Notes under the pieces: model-generated
The model's database searches: none
The model's input: only the letters and a program-made list of their open reading frames with translations
What the model was told of the DNA's origin: nothing
DNA from: Clostridium sp031626875
GTDB lineage: Bacteria; Bacillota; Clostridia; Clostridiales; Clostridiaceae
Direction: 5' to 3'
Assembly: GCF_031626875.1 (NCBI RefSeq)
Contig: NZ_JANDMF010000002.1
Location: 62,001-126,000 of the forward strand
DNA length: 64,000 nucleotides
Made by a program: the position numbers and the translations under genes
Shown here: one piece after another, positions 36,131-45,460 of the stretch
Layout of the letters: every line of letters starts with the position of its first letter
Numbering within the stretch: position 1 is the stretch's first letter

Positions 36131-39100
36131 TTATTTAAAATAATTAACTCCTGCTTTAAATAGCTTTTGATCAAATTCACCTGGTATATTTCTATATAAA
36201 TCTGTACCAATTCTCTCAGAGTGTCCCATCTTACCAAATATTCTTCCATCTGGACTAGTTATCCCTTCAATTCCAAGCATAGATCCATTTGGGTTATATG
36301 GCATATCTAAAGAAACTTCTCCATCAAAATCAACATATTGTGTTGCAATTTGGCCATTAACTTCTAATTCTTTAAGTAAGCTTTCTGGTGCTACAAATCT
36401 TCCTTCACCATGTGATATAGCTATTGTATGAATATCTTCTAAGTTTACCTCACTAAGCCATGGAGATTTAATTGAAGTAATTTTTGTTCTTACATGAGAT
36501 GACATATGTCTATTTATATTGTTATAAGTTAATGTAGCCATGTCTTCTTCTATATCTTTAATTTCACCATAAGGTAGTAATCCTAGTTTTATTAAAGCTT
36601 GGAAGCCATTACAGATTCCTAGTATTAACCCATCCCTATTATTTAGTAAATCCATTACTGCATTTTTAATTTTTTCATTTCTAAATACAGTAGCTATAAA
36701 CTTACCTGAACCATCTGGCTCATCTCCAGCTGAGAAACCACCTGGAATCATTATTATTTGAGCTGTTTTAATTTCCTCAGCTAACTTTTCAATTGATTCT
36801 GTTAAAATTTCTTTATTTAAATTTCTTAAAATAACTTGCTTAACTTCTGCACCTTCTCTTAAAAATGATTTTGCACAGTCATCTTCACAATTGTTCCCTG
36901 GGAAAACTGGAATCACAACTTTTGGTTTTGCAATTTTTACTTTTGGAGAAATTGTATTTCTCTTATTAAAACTTGCCACATTTACTTTTTCATTTGTTTC
37001 TTCTGTTTTTATTGTAAATACTGGACTTAATTTTTCTTCTAAGGCTTTATCAAGTTCTGTGATCTCAATGTTAAATCCATAATCATTAACTCTAATTACT
37101 TCTTCTTCTAAAGTTTTACCTATTACTTTATATAAACACTCTTTAAATTCTTCTTGAATATTTACATTTGCAGATACTTCTAATAAAATGCTTCCATAAT
37201 TTAAGCCAAATAACTCTTCTTTAGAAAGATTATCAACCTCTGCACCAATTCTATTTCCTAAAGACATTTTAGTAATAGATTCAGCTGCACCACCAAATTT
37301 GATAGTTGAAGCTGAAATTACCTTTTTAGCCCCTATAAGTTCATATAATACCTCTAAGTTCTTTTTAAACTTATCCATATTAATTGTTCCATCCTCTAGC
37401 TTTTCTGCCTGAAGTAAAATTAATGTGCTATTAGTTTCCTTAAACTCTGGACTAATAATTCTATTAGCTTTTTCATAACCTACTGCAAATGATACTAAAC
37501 TTGGTGGAACATCTATATCTTCAAAGCTTCCAGACATAGAATCTTTCCCGCCTATTGCAGGTATTCCTAAATCTTCTTGTGCTTTATATGCACCAAGCAA
37601 TGCTGCAAAAGGTTTACCCCATCTCTCTGATTTCTTTCCTAATCTTTCAAAATACTCTTGAAATGTAAGTCTTGCTCTTTTATAATCTCCACCCATGGCA
37701 GCAAGCTTTGCCACTGATTCTATTACAGAATAGAAAGCCATATGGTAGGGACTCCACGTTCCAAGATCTGGATTAAACCCAAAAGTCATTAAAGATGCAT
37801 CTTTACTTTCACCATAAAATACTGGAATTTTTGCTGCCATACCTTCTGCTGGTGTTTTTGCATATTTACCCCCAAATGGTGCAAGTACTGTTCCAGCTCC
37901 TATAGTTGAATCAAACATTTCAACTAATCCTTTTTGAGAAGCAACATTTAATTCATGTAAGTTTTCTATCCATGTTGATTTAACATCTACATCTTTTACT
38001 TCATAAGGGTATTCTTTTGGTGCAACTACCTTAACATTAGTTTTTTGAGTAGCTCCATTTGTATCTAAGAAACTTCTCTTTATATCAACTATGTTATCTC
38101 CTCTCCAAAAAAGTCTTAATCTTTCTGTGTCAGTAACCTTTGCTACAACTACAGCTTCTAAATTTTCTTCTGAAGAAAGTTCTATAAATCTATTTGCTAA
38201 GCTGTTATCAACAACAACAGCCATTCTCTCTTGTGATTCTGAAACTGCTAGTTCTGTTCCATCTAACCCTTCATACTTTTTAGGAACCTTATCTAAATCT
38301 ATATCTAGACCTCTACAAAGTTCTCCAATAGCTACTGATACTCCACCAGCACCAAAGTCATTACATCTCTTTATCATCTTTGCTACTTCTGGATTTCTAA
38401 ATAATCTTTGAATCTTTCTTTCTGTAGGAGGATTACCCTTTTGTACTTCTGCTCCACAATCATTTATAGAATCTTCTGTATGTTCCTTTGATGAACCAGT
38501 AGCACCACCTACACCATCTCTTCCTGTTCTTCCTCCAAGAAGGATTATAACGTCCCCTACCTTTGGTTCTTCTCTAACTACATTTTCCTTTGGTGCTGCT
38601 GCTATAACTGCACCAACTTCCATTCTCTTTGCAACATAGTTTGGATGATAAACTTCTGCTACTTGCCCTGTAGCAAGACCAATTTGGTTACCATATGAAC
38701 TATATCCATGAGCTGCTTTTAAAGTAATTGTTCTTTGAGGTAACTTTCCTTTCATTGTATCTTCAACAGGTACTGTAGGATCTGCTGCTCCTGTAACTCT
38801 CATAGCTTGGTATACAAAAGTTCTTCCTGAAAGTGGATCACGAATTGCTCCACCAAGACATGTAGCAGCACCACCAAAAGGTTCAATTTCTGTTGGATGA
38901 TTATGAGTTTCGTTTTTAAACATTAAAAGGTATTTTTCTATTCCTTTATTTGTTTCTACATTAACATTTATAGAACAAGCATTTATTTCATCAGAAACAT
39001 CTAAATCCTCTAGCATTCCTTTTTTTCTCATTTCCTTCATTGAAATAACTGCTAAATCCATTAGTGTTATATCTCTATCTGTTTTTCCATAAACATAATC

Positions 39101-39877
39101 TCTTGAGTTTATGTAAGCTTCATAACTCTTTTTTATTGGAATAGTGAATTTATTTTCTTCGATTTCAACTTCTTCTATTTTAGTTGAGAAAGTAGTATGT
39201 CTACAATGATCTGACCAATAAGTATCTATTACTTTAATTTCAGTTATAGTTGGTTGTCTCATTTCTTCTTTAAAGTAATCTCTTATCATAATAAGATCAT
39301 CTATACTCATTGCAAGACCTAATTCTTTATGTAAATCTTCTAAATCTTTTAAATCACTTTCAATAAATCCATTTAAGATTTGTACATCTTTAGGTATGTT
39401 AGTTGGAGACTCAAGTTCTTTTGAATCTATCTCCACTTCTCTTGAATCAACTGGATTAATGTGATAATTTTTAATTTTATCCACATCATCATCTGATAAG
39501 TTACCATTTAATATAATGATCTTTGATGATTTTACTTGAATTCTATCTTCTTCAGTTAATATCTGAAAACACTCTGATGCTGAATCAGCTCTTTGATCAT
39601 ACTGCCCCGGTAGGTATTCAACTCCAAATGCTATATCTCCATCTTTAAGTGGTAAATTTTCTTCATATACTATATCCACTGTAAGTTCTGAAAAAATTGT
39701 ACACAAAGCTTTCTTATAATAATCTTCTGAAACATCTCCTAAAGTATATTTATTAATAACTCTAACATTTTCTAAGTTTTCAAGTCTTAAATTACTCTTA
39801 AAGTCATTTAGCAAACTCTTAGCTTCAACATCGAATCCTTTTTTCTTTTCGACGAATATGCATCTGATATTAGACAT
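36131..39877 (-). CDS. purL: FGAM synthase, single-chain PurL
   Basis: A 1248-residue phosphoribosylformylglycinamidine synthase that fuses the PurS-like N-terminus, the two-lobed PurL ATPase and a C-terminal PurQ-type glutaminase. Markers are DTYWSDHCRHTTF, KNETHNHPTEIEPFGGAAT, GGRTGRDGVGGATGSS, FGGKYAKTPAEGMAAKIP and GGKDSMSG. The glutaminase has GICNGFQALIKLG with its Cys, and SHGEGRF. No separate purS or purQ is present, as usual for clostridia with this form. It is the first gene of the operon and sits behind PurBox-like sites. Confidence 0.98.
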   Translation of the reverse strand: MSNIRCIFVEKKKGFDVEAKSLLNDFKSNLRLENLENVRVINKYTLGDVSEDYYKKALCTIFSELTVDIVYEENLPLKDGDIAFGVEYLPGQYDQRADSASECFQILTEEDRIQVKSSKIIILNGNLSDDDVDKIKNYHINPVDSREVEIDSKELESPTNIPKDVQILNGFIESDLKDLEDLHKELGLAMSIDDLIMIRDYFKEEMRQPTITEIKVIDTYWSDHCRHTTFSTKIEEVEIEENKFTIPIKKSYEAYINSRDYVYGKTDRDITLMDLAVISMKEMRKKGMLEDLDVSDEINACSINVNVETNKGIEKYLLMFKNETHNHPTEIEPFGGAATCLGGAIRDPLSGRTFVYQAMRVTGAADPTVPVEDTMKGKLPQRTITLKAAHGYSSYGNQIGLATGQVAEVYHPNYVAKRMEVGAVIAAAPKENVVREEPKVGDVIILLGGRTGRDGVGGATGSSKEHTEDSINDCGAEVQKGNPPTERKIQRLFRNPEVAKMIKRCNDFGAGGVSVAIGELCRGLDIDLDKVPKKYEGLDGTELAVSESQERMAVVVDNSLANRFIELSSEENLEAVVVAKVTDTERLRLFWRGDNIVDIKRSFLDTNGATQKTNVKVVAPKEYPYEVKDVDVKSTWIENLHELNVASQKGLVEMFDSTIGAGTVLAPFGGKYAKTPAEGMAAKIPVFYGESKDASLMTFGFNPDLGTWSPYHMAFYSVIESVAKLAAMGGDYKRARLTFQEYFERLGKKSERWGKPFAALLGAYKAQEDLGIPAIGGKDSMSGSFEDIDVPPSLVSFAVGYEKANRIISPEFKETNSTLILLQAEKLEDGTINMDKFKKNLEVLYELIGAKKVISASTIKFGGAAESITKMSLGNRIGAEVDNLSKEELFGLNYGSILLEVSANVNIQEEFKECLYKVIGKTLEEEVIRVNDYGFNIEITELDKALEEKLSPVFTIKTEETNEKVNVASFNKRNTISPKVKIAKPKVVIPVFPGNNCEDDCAKSFLREGAEVKQVILRNLNKEILTESIEKLAEEIKTAQIIMIPGGFSAGDEPDGSGKFIATVFRNEKIKNAVMDLLNNRDGLILGICNGFQALIKLGLLPYGEIKDIEEDMATLTYNNINRHMSSHVRTKITSIKSPWLSEVNLEDIHTIAISHGEGRFVAPESLLKELEVNGQIATQYVDFDGEVSLDMPYNPNGSMLGIEGITSPDGRIFGKMGHSERIGTDLYRNIPGEFDQKLFKAGVNYFK

Positions 39878-39903
39878 TTAAATACCTCCAAACATTAATT
39901 GTC

Positions 39904-40062
39904 ATTTACGAATATTCTCTTATAAAATAATTTTATTTTTCGCATTTCTATATTTAGCTTAACATTCCAATTTATAAAAGTCAATAATCTAGTCGTTTTT
40001 TTCAGCATCATTCGTATATTACCGAATTATATAGCTTTAATTAAGTTTGATAATTCGTTTTT
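39904..40062. promoter_or_regulatory. Cluster of PurBox-like sites and the pur promoter
   Basis: Four copies of a CGAA(T) box resemble the B. subtilis PurR box AWWWCCGAACWWT: 39904-39916 and 40018-40030 forward (11 and 12 of 13 matches), 40007-40019 and 40050-40062 inverted (10 and 11 of 13). A minus-strand -10 TATAAT falls between the last two, so binding would cover the promoter. Matches were counted by eye. Confidence 0.5.
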
Positions 40063-40123
40063 GCCGTTTTTTTTTATTTTCGTAGACGCTATAAGTATAT
40101 TGACAATTTCAACTCTTAAATAT

Positions 40124-40190
40124 AAAAAAAGCCAACAGCCTAAGCCGTCGGCAAGGAACCCTACGCGACCTTTATGGTCAATAATATTAT
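40124..40190 (-). ncRNA. Candidate small RNA with its own terminator
   Basis: GC-rich island in a very AT-rich 586-bp gap. On the minus strand: hairpin GACC-ATAAA-GGTC, single-stranded GCGTAGGGTTCCTT, then GCCGACGGC paired with GGCTGTTGGC and seven T. It ends about 240 bp before purL, so it is either an independent sRNA or an attenuator for an upstream pur promoter. The string TAGGGTTCC also occurs in ykkC-type aptamers, but the rest of that fold is missing. I do not know the family. Confidence 0.5.
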
Positions 40191-40335
40191 TCACATGAAA
40201 TTTAAGTTTTATTCCTCTCCAACTAATTCAAATCAATATAACGATTGTTTCTCAATTTTATTGAATAATTATTAGTAAAGTACAAAATATTATAAAGTAA
40301 TATAATATTTCCTCATATTATATGTATATAAAATA

Positions 40336-40363
40336 TTGACTTTTTATTTATGTAATGTATACT
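40336..40363 (+). promoter_or_regulatory. Promoter of speE
   Basis: TTGACT (40336-40341) and TATACT (40358-40363) with a 16-bp spacer, about 95 bp before the speE start; AGGAGG is at 40451. Confidence 0.6.
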
Positions 40364-40463
40364 TTATATCGAGAAGTTTAATATATGGCAACTTATGGTT
40401 TACCATTAGTAAACTTTTTTTGATTTTTATATAAAATAATCTAATAAATTAGGAGGTATAGAT

Positions 40464-41309
40464 ATGGAATTATGGTATACAGAAAATCAAACAGATAATG
40501 TAAAATTTTCTATGAGAGTAAAGGAAACACTTTTTTCAAAAAAAAGCCCTTTCCAACAAATCGATGTAATAGATACATATGATTTTGGTAAAGTTTTAGT
40601 TATAGATGGCTGGACAATGATAACTGAGAAAGATGAATTTATATATCATGAAATGATTACTCACATTCCAATGACTGTTAATCCAAGCATAAAAAATGTT
40701 TTAGTAATAGGTGCTGGTGATGGAGGAACTGTTAGAGAACTTACAAGATTTCCATCTATTGAACACATAGATATGGTTGAACTAGATGAAGAAGTTGTAA
40801 ATGCAGCTATTGAATGCTTACCTTTTACTTCTTGTAAATTAAAGGACGAAAAAGTTAGTCTTTATTTTGAAGATGGAATAAAATTTGTTGAAGGATTAGA
40901 AAATAAATATGATCTTATAATAGTAGATTCAACTGATCCAATAGGTCCTGGAGAAGGATTATTTACAGTGGATTTTTATAAAAACTGTTATAAAGCTTTA
41001 ACTGAAAATGGAATTCTAGTAAATCAAGGTGAAAGTCCTTATTATGATATGAACCGAAGAGAAATGAAAAGATCTAATAAAAAACTTAAAGAGATTTTTC
41101 CAATTTGCGAAGTATATCAATATACTATTCCAACTTATCCTTCTGGATATTGGTTCTTTGGTTTTGCTTCAAAGAAGCTTCATCCTATTAAAGACTATGA
41201 TGAAGATTATTACAAAAGTCTTAATCTTAAAGATAGATACTATAATAGCGAAGTTCATAAGGCAGCTTTTGCTTTACCAAACTATGTGAAAGAATTATTA
41301 GAAGATTAA
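40464..41309 (+). CDS. speE: Polyamine aminopropyltransferase (spermidine synthase)
   Basis: Transfers aminopropyl from decarboxylated SAM to putrescine or a related amine. The 281-residue protein opens ELWYTENQTDNVKFSMRV, has the cofactor site VLVIGAGDGGTVRE, acidic MVELDEEVVNAA, the catalytic stretch IIVDSTDPIGPGEGLF and QGESPYYD. The usual partner speD is not in the window, so the aminopropyl donor route cannot be seen here. It is monocistronic and divergent from the pur operon. Confidence 0.95.
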   Translation: MELWYTENQTDNVKFSMRVKETLFSKKSPFQQIDVIDTYDFGKVLVIDGWTMITEKDEFIYHEMITHIPMTVNPSIKNVLVIGAGDGGTVRELTRFPSIEHIDMVELDEEVVNAAIECLPFTSCKLKDEKVSLYFEDGIKFVEGLENKYDLIIVDSTDPIGPGEGLFTVDFYKNCYKALTENGILVNQGESPYYDMNRREMKRSNKKLKEIFPICEVYQYTIPTYPSGYWFFGFASKKLHPIKDYDEDYYKSLNLKDRYYNSEVHKAAFALPNYVKELLED

Positions 41310-41319
41310 CCTTTGTTAG

Positions 41320-41359
41320 AGGTGCTATATCAAAAAAATATAGATGTAGCACCTTTTTA
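41320..41359 (+). terminator. Terminator of speE
   Basis: AGGTGCTATAT pairs with ATATA...TAGCACCT, followed by TTTT, 11 bp after the speE stop. Confidence 0.8.
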
Positions 41360-41403
41360 ATTGTGTAAAATTTACTATATCTAAAACAAAATCTCCTCTA
41401 TTT

Positions 41404-42300
41404 TTACAGAAACAATCTTGATTCAATCCTTTTATCATAATTGCTCCATTCATTTTCTGAAATTCCTTCTGATATAATTTGTATCTTATTCATAGTTGCA
41501 TCAACATAATCAGCATAATGAACTACATATGCTTCTTCTGTTCTTGGAGGTATTGGGGAACCAAATTCTAATTTTCCATGATGCTGTACAATTATTGCCT
41601 TAATTCTTTCCATAAAGGTTTCAGAAAAAATTTCTTGATACTCCTTAAAAGCTCTTTCTACCATATTTACTCCCATTACTATATGACCTTCAAGGCTTCC
41701 CTTTAATGTATACTTAAAAGGTCCATTATACTCCATTTCATAAACTTTACCTATATCATGAATCTTAGCTCCAAGGATAGCAATTTCTTTATATCTACAA
41801 TCATATCTATATGCTAGTGTTTTAGTCAAATACATAACATTTAATGTGTGTTCAGCCAGACCACCTAAATAGTTATGATGATTATATACTCCACCAATGG
41901 CATCTCTAAATTTCTCTATAAAATGTTCATTTTTAAAAAAATAATCATTTAAAGTTTTAGCTTCTTTTGATTTAAATTCCTCACAAGATATGTTTTCTAT
42001 CTCATTCATTATATCTTCTATTGGTCTCTTCACAACTGGAAGAAAATCTTTAATTTCATACTTTTCTACAAATTCAAAGCTATCTGGCTTAAAAGGTTCA
42101 GAATATTGACCTTTTGCTAAAATTACATCTCCTTCTTTAATTTTTACTTTTTCACAGTTTATAACACACTTTATTTCCTTTGTATTATCTCCAGCATAAA
42201 CCCATATAAGAGGATTTTTTAAATCAAGTATTTTATTTATCATCAAATACATTGAAACCTTTTCGCCCCACACATATTCACTAACTTTTTTGATTTTCAT
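41404..42300 (-). CDS. yhaM: YhaM-type 3'-5' exoribonuclease
   Basis: A 298-residue protein with an N-terminal OB-like nucleic-acid-binding part (about residues 10-90) and an HD phosphohydrolase domain (about 150-285): GGLAEHTLNVMYL, GAKIHDIGKVYE with the HD pair, then VQHHGKLEFGSPIPP. This order is that of YhaM/CBF1, a metal-dependent exonuclease that trims RNA and single-stranded DNA. It is monocistronic. Confidence 0.85.
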   Translation of the reverse strand: MKIKKVSEYVWGEKVSMYLMINKILDLKNPLIWVYAGDNTKEIKCVINCEKVKIKEGDVILAKGQYSEPFKPDSFEFVEKYEIKDFLPVVKRPIEDIMNEIENISCEEFKSKEAKTLNDYFFKNEHFIEKFRDAIGGVYNHHNYLGGLAEHTLNVMYLTKTLAYRYDCRYKEIAILGAKIHDIGKVYEMEYNGPFKYTLKGSLEGHIVMGVNMVERAFKEYQEIFSETFMERIKAIIVQHHGKLEFGSPIPPRTEEAYVVHYADYVDATMNKIQIISEGISENEWSNYDKRIESRLFL

Positions 42301-42363
42301 AACTCACACCTTCCTTACTTATTTAGTATGCCTAAAAAAAACTAAAAAATTATTTGTGAATAA

Positions 42364-42406
42364 TAAAAAAAGCAGTAACTTTAGATTTCTCCATTTACTG
42401 CTTTTA
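42364..42406 (-). terminator. Terminator of the 294-aa TPR gene
   Basis: AAAAGCAGTAA pairs with TTACTGCTTTT, then TTT on the minus strand, 12 bp past the stop. Confidence 0.75.
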
Positions 42407-42418
42407 CATCTACTAATA

Positions 42419-43303
42419 TTAAATGTTGCTTTTAATATCAATATTTTTATATCTTAATAACCTTACTTTTCTTTCTATATCCATTTCTTTATATATAGCC
42501 ACTCTTAAATCTTTAGCTGCTTTACAATTTCTATCAACTAATAATATTTCATCAATTAATTTTAAAGCTTCACTATACTCTTTTAAATCTGTATGGCATA
42601 AAACTCTAAGCAAATATGCATCAATATTATTAGGTTTCGATTCTGTTACATCTTTATATATTTTACAAGCTTCTCTATAATATTGGTTTTCTTTTTCATT
42701 ACTTAACATTCTATAACTTAGTGCTCTATAATAGTAAGCTGACATTAAATTTGAATTTTTCGAATCTTTTTCGCTTATTAAAACCTCTGAATTTTCAATA
42801 AGTTTATCATATTGTTTTGCCTTAAGATATTGATTCATAATACAGTATCTTGCTTCACGATCAACTTGTTCATCCTCATAAGAAATTGCTTCTTCTAAAT
42901 ATTTTATAGTATTTTGAGTATCCTTCTCTTCAGCATAAGATTTAGCTTTTTCAAAACTTAAATTTCTTAATTCTTCATTGTTTATTTTTTCTTCAACCTT
43001 AGCTAATGTATTTTCATATTCATTTAATAACTCATCAATTTTGACCTTATCCTGCTTTAACTTATCACTTTCTGGAAATAACATAATAGCATAATCTATT
43101 ACTTTTTTAGCTTCTAAATATTTTTTCTTTATGAAATGTACTTTATACTTAATATGATATCCTTCGTCTACTAATGGATATTTACTAATAAATTTATCTA
43201 AATCTTCAATAGCTTTATCATAATTTTCATATTTTATTGAACCACATATATTATTTAATGCATACTCTACATTTAAATTTTCTCTCTCAATTTCCCTCAT
43301 CAT
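42419..43303 (-). CDS. TPR-repeat protein
   Basis: A 294-residue all-helical cytoplasmic protein with several degenerate tetratricopeptide repeats (YENYDKAIEDLDKFISKYP, KKYLEAKKVIDYAIMLFP, KEYSEALKLIDEILLVDR). No catalytic motif or signal peptide is present, so it is presumably a scaffold for protein contacts. AAGGAGAG precedes the ATG. Its promoter carries the paired 13-bp repeats shared with the two small TPR genes and the FHA/CpaE operon, so I place it in the same regulon. The partner is unknown. Confidence 0.8.
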   Translation of the reverse strand: MMREIERENLNVEYALNNICGSIKYENYDKAIEDLDKFISKYPLVDEGYHIKYKVHFIKKKYLEAKKVIDYAIMLFPESDKLKQDKVKIDELLNEYENTLAKVEEKINNEELRNLSFEKAKSYAEEKDTQNTIKYLEEAISYEDEQVDREARYCIMNQYLKAKQYDKLIENSEVLISEKDSKNSNLMSAYYYRALSYRMLSNEKENQYYREACKIYKDVTESKPNNIDAYLLRVLCHTDLKEYSEALKLIDEILLVDRNCKAAKDLRVAIYKEMDIERKVRLLRYKNIDIKSNI

Positions 43304-43393
43304 TTGCTTCTCTCTCCTTCTTAAGAATCTTATTTATAGTTAACTTTTTTTGTTTTAAGATCTTAATTTCCTCTGTTTAAATTCCTTAAATTC

Positions 43394-43495
43394 ATTATAT
43401 ATTAAGCAAATACAAATTTCCTTCAAATATCCAATTTTGTGACTAAAGTCCTTTAATGTTAAGACAAAGGTCCTAAATCTCATAGGACTTTAGGG
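43394..43495 (-). promoter_or_regulatory. Regulon promoter A (TPR 294-aa gene)
   Basis: Minus-strand repeats TAGGACCTTTGTC (43475-43463) and AAGGACTTTAGTC (43453-43441) are 22 bp apart. TATAAT is at 43399-43394, 42 bp from the proximal repeat, with no -35. An inverted third copy, TAGGACTTTAGGG, is at 43483-43495 on the plus strand. Confidence 0.8.
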
Positions 43496-43497
43496 TA

Positions 43498-43545
43498 TAA
43501 AAAAGCTGTATTAATGGATTAATATCCATCAGTACAGCTTTTTTA
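43498..43545 (-). terminator. Terminator of the pyridoxamine kinase gene
   Basis: AAAAAAGCTGTA pairs with TACAGCTTTTTT, with an inner stem formed by ATGGATTAATATCCAT. Confidence 0.8.
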
Positions 43546-43588
43546 TATGCTTCAATTTAAAAATTATAGCCTTTTATACTATGTTTTC

Positions 43589-44410
43589 TTAAAGTAAGAA
43601 CTTCAAATTTCTCTCTAAAAGTACTCCTTCCTTAGTTTCATAATTATATTTAGAACTGTCATCTATACATTTACTTACAAAATTATGAGCAAATAATGCA
43701 GACTCATAAAGATTAGAACCTCTCAAAATTTTTCCTATTAATACAGATGTAAAAATATCTCCAGTTCCTGGATAAGATTTTCCTAACTTTTCTCTAAAAA
43801 TAATTTTCAACTTTTCTCCATCATAAATTCCAACCCCTAAAAGTTTATCATTTTTTGAAGGAACACTAGTTATCACTATTTTTTTTGTACCAAAAGCTAT
43901 TAATCCTTCACATATTCTTTTAAGTTTGGATTCTGTACAATCTTCAAAATAATCTTCTCCTGTTAAATAACACGCTTCTGTATAATTAGGTGTTATTATA
44001 TCACTAAATGAAATTATTTTTTTTATGCTGTTTACATAGTCTAAATCAAAATTAGAATAGTACTTTCCCTGATCTCCAAAAATAGGGTCTAAAAAGACAT
44101 TAGAACATTTATTTTCTTTTATAAATTTAATTGATGATTCAATTTCTTCTTTCCCACCCAAGTAACCTATAAATATAGAATTAAATTCAATTCCATTTTT
44201 CTTATAATGAGTATTACATCGTTCTATAAAACCTGAGAGCTTTACAACTTCAGGAGTTCCAAATCCACCAGTGTGTGTAGATAAAATCATAGTTGGTATT
44301 GGACATGCCTCTATCCCCATTATACTTAATATAGGTAAAACATTTGTTAATGCAGCTTTGCCTATTCCACTTAAATCATGTATGACTGCTACCCTCTTTA
44401 CTGGTTTCAT
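43589..44410 (-). CDS. pdxY: Pyridoxal/pyridoxamine kinase
   Basis: A ribokinase-fold kinase that phosphorylates B6 vitamers for PLP salvage. It opens KRVAVIHDLSGIGKAALTNV, has TMILSTHTGGFG, FLDPIFGDQGKYY, ITPNYTEACYLTG and the anion-hole motif SYPGTGDIFTSVLIG with the catalytic Asp. The 273-residue start at 44410 has AAGGCG upstream; the longer frame to 44473 lacks a ribosome binding site. It lies inside the TPR regulon area but has no repeat-type promoter of its own. Confidence 0.85.
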   Translation of the reverse strand: MKPVKRVAVIHDLSGIGKAALTNVLPILSIMGIEACPIPTMILSTHTGGFGTPEVVKLSGFIERCNTHYKKNGIEFNSIFIGYLGGKEEIESSIKFIKENKCSNVFLDPIFGDQGKYYSNFDLDYVNSIKKIISFSDIITPNYTEACYLTGEDYFEDCTESKLKRICEGLIAFGTKKIVITSVPSKNDKLLGVGIYDGEKLKIIFREKLGKSYPGTGDIFTSVLIGKILRGSNLYESALFAHNFVSKCIDDSSKYNYETKEGVLLERNLKFLL

Positions 44411-44493
44411 ATAAAATACGCCTTCTTCCTTATTATGGTCAATTTCAAAATATATACTATATGTATTTAGCAATTAAGTCAATTCCCTTTTAT

Positions 44494-44541
44494 AAAAAAA
44501 CAAAAGATAGATTAAACCATTTTTAAGGTTCCATCTATCTT
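44494..44541 (-). terminator. Terminator of small TPR gene 1
   Basis: AAGATAGAT pairs with ATCTATCTT, with GGTTTA/CC inside, then TTGTTTTTTT on the minus strand. Confidence 0.7.
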
Positions 44542-44618
44542 ATCAATTAGTTCCTATTTTATTCATATCCGCAAAGGTTTTAATTTTGTTCATTTTTAGC
44601 AAAGAAACTTTATATTGA

Positions 44619-44867
44619 TTAAACAATTGAATATAATACTTTTTCATCTCTTGTATTAAACCATCCTTGAAATTCTTCATATGCTTTATCAAAGCTTTCT
44701 TGTGAAGCATATGCAATTCCTAAATTAATATATGAATCCATATTTCTAGGATCTATTTCCTTTGCTTTTTCAAAACATTTAATAGCTTCTTCGTAATTTC
44801 CATTATCTATAAGTTTTAGACCTTCTTCATTTAATTCTGCAGCTCTTAAAGATTTTAATAACTCCAT
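44619..44867 (-). CDS. Small TPR protein 1
   Basis: An 82-residue protein that is almost only two TPR helical pairs: LNEEGLKLIDNGNYEEAIKC and NMDSYINLGIAYASQESFDK. It is a close paralogue of the 77-residue protein at 45102, with a longer C-terminus (GWFNTRDEKVLYSIV). The ATG at 44867 has GAGGG upstream and aligns with the paralogue's MEVIKL start. Promoter B precedes it. It may act as a soluble adaptor; function unknown. Confidence 0.75.
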   Translation of the reverse strand: MELLKSLRAAELNEEGLKLIDNGNYEEAIKCFEKAKEIDPRNMDSYINLGIAYASQESFDKAYEEFQGWFNTRDEKVLYSIV

Positions 44868-44959
44868 CTTAACAACCCTCTCTTTATTGTCATTATTCTT
44901 CATTTTTCTATTTTTTTAAAGTTGCCGAAACTTTTTTTAAGTTCTTTTTCTATAAATTT

Positions 44960-45065
44960 ATTATATAATAAAAAAAATCTAAAATCTCGAGAATTACTGC
45001 TTTTATGACCATAGTCCTATTATTTAGCGACTATGGTCCTATTTTTATATAGAACTATAGTCCTA
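44960..45065 (-). promoter_or_regulatory. Regulon promoter B (small TPR 1)
   Basis: Repeats at 45041-45029 (TAGGACCATAGTC) and 45019-45007 (TAGGACTATGGTC) are 22 bp apart. A third copy, TAGGACTATAGTT, is at 45065-45053. TATAAT is at 44965-44960, again 42 bp from the proximal repeat, without a -35. Confidence 0.82.
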
Positions 45066-45101
45066 TATATGAAATGAAGAAATATTCAAAATATATTTTT
45101 T

Positions 45102-45335
45102 TTATTTTTCTAAAAACCATTCTTGAAATACTTCATATGCTTTATCAAAATTATCTTGTGATGCATATGCAATTCCTAAATTTACATATGCATCAATAGC
45201 TTTGGGATCAATTTCTCTTGCTTTTTCAAAACATTTAATAGCTTCTTCATAATTTTCAGCTTCCATATAGATAGAGCCTTGCTCATTTAATTTAACCGCT
45301 TCTGAAAGCTTTATTACTTCCATTTTCTCTTCCAT
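45102..45335 (-). CDS. Small TPR protein 2
   Basis: A 77-residue protein of two TPR units (LNEQGSIYMEAENYEEAIKC, then AIDAYVNLGIAYASQDNFDK), paralogous to the protein at 44619. GGGGGAG lies five bases before the ATG. It has its own copy of the repeat promoter (C). The duplication followed by separate but identically built promoters suggests both copies are needed under the same signal. Confidence 0.75.
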   Translation of the reverse strand: MEEKMEVIKLSEAVKLNEQGSIYMEAENYEEAIKCFEKAREIDPKAIDAYVNLGIAYASQDNFDKAYEVFQEWFLEK

Positions 45336-45460
45336 ATTTTCTCCCCCTAAATCATCTAATCTTTAGTATAAGTTGAATTTACATTTTAGATTGTTAAAAT
45401 TTTTGTTTATATTATGAATTGTGAATGAAAGTTGTAAGTTTAATATTCTTTTATAGCATA

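Noticed and set aside
38091..38411. 106-codon frame inside purL on the plus strand
   Set aside because: Shadow of the purL glycine-rich region.
40124..40190. ykkC-family (PRPP/ppGpp/guanidine) riboswitch before the pur operon
   Set aside because: Only TAGGGTTCC is shared; the second conserved strand and the outer stems are missing.
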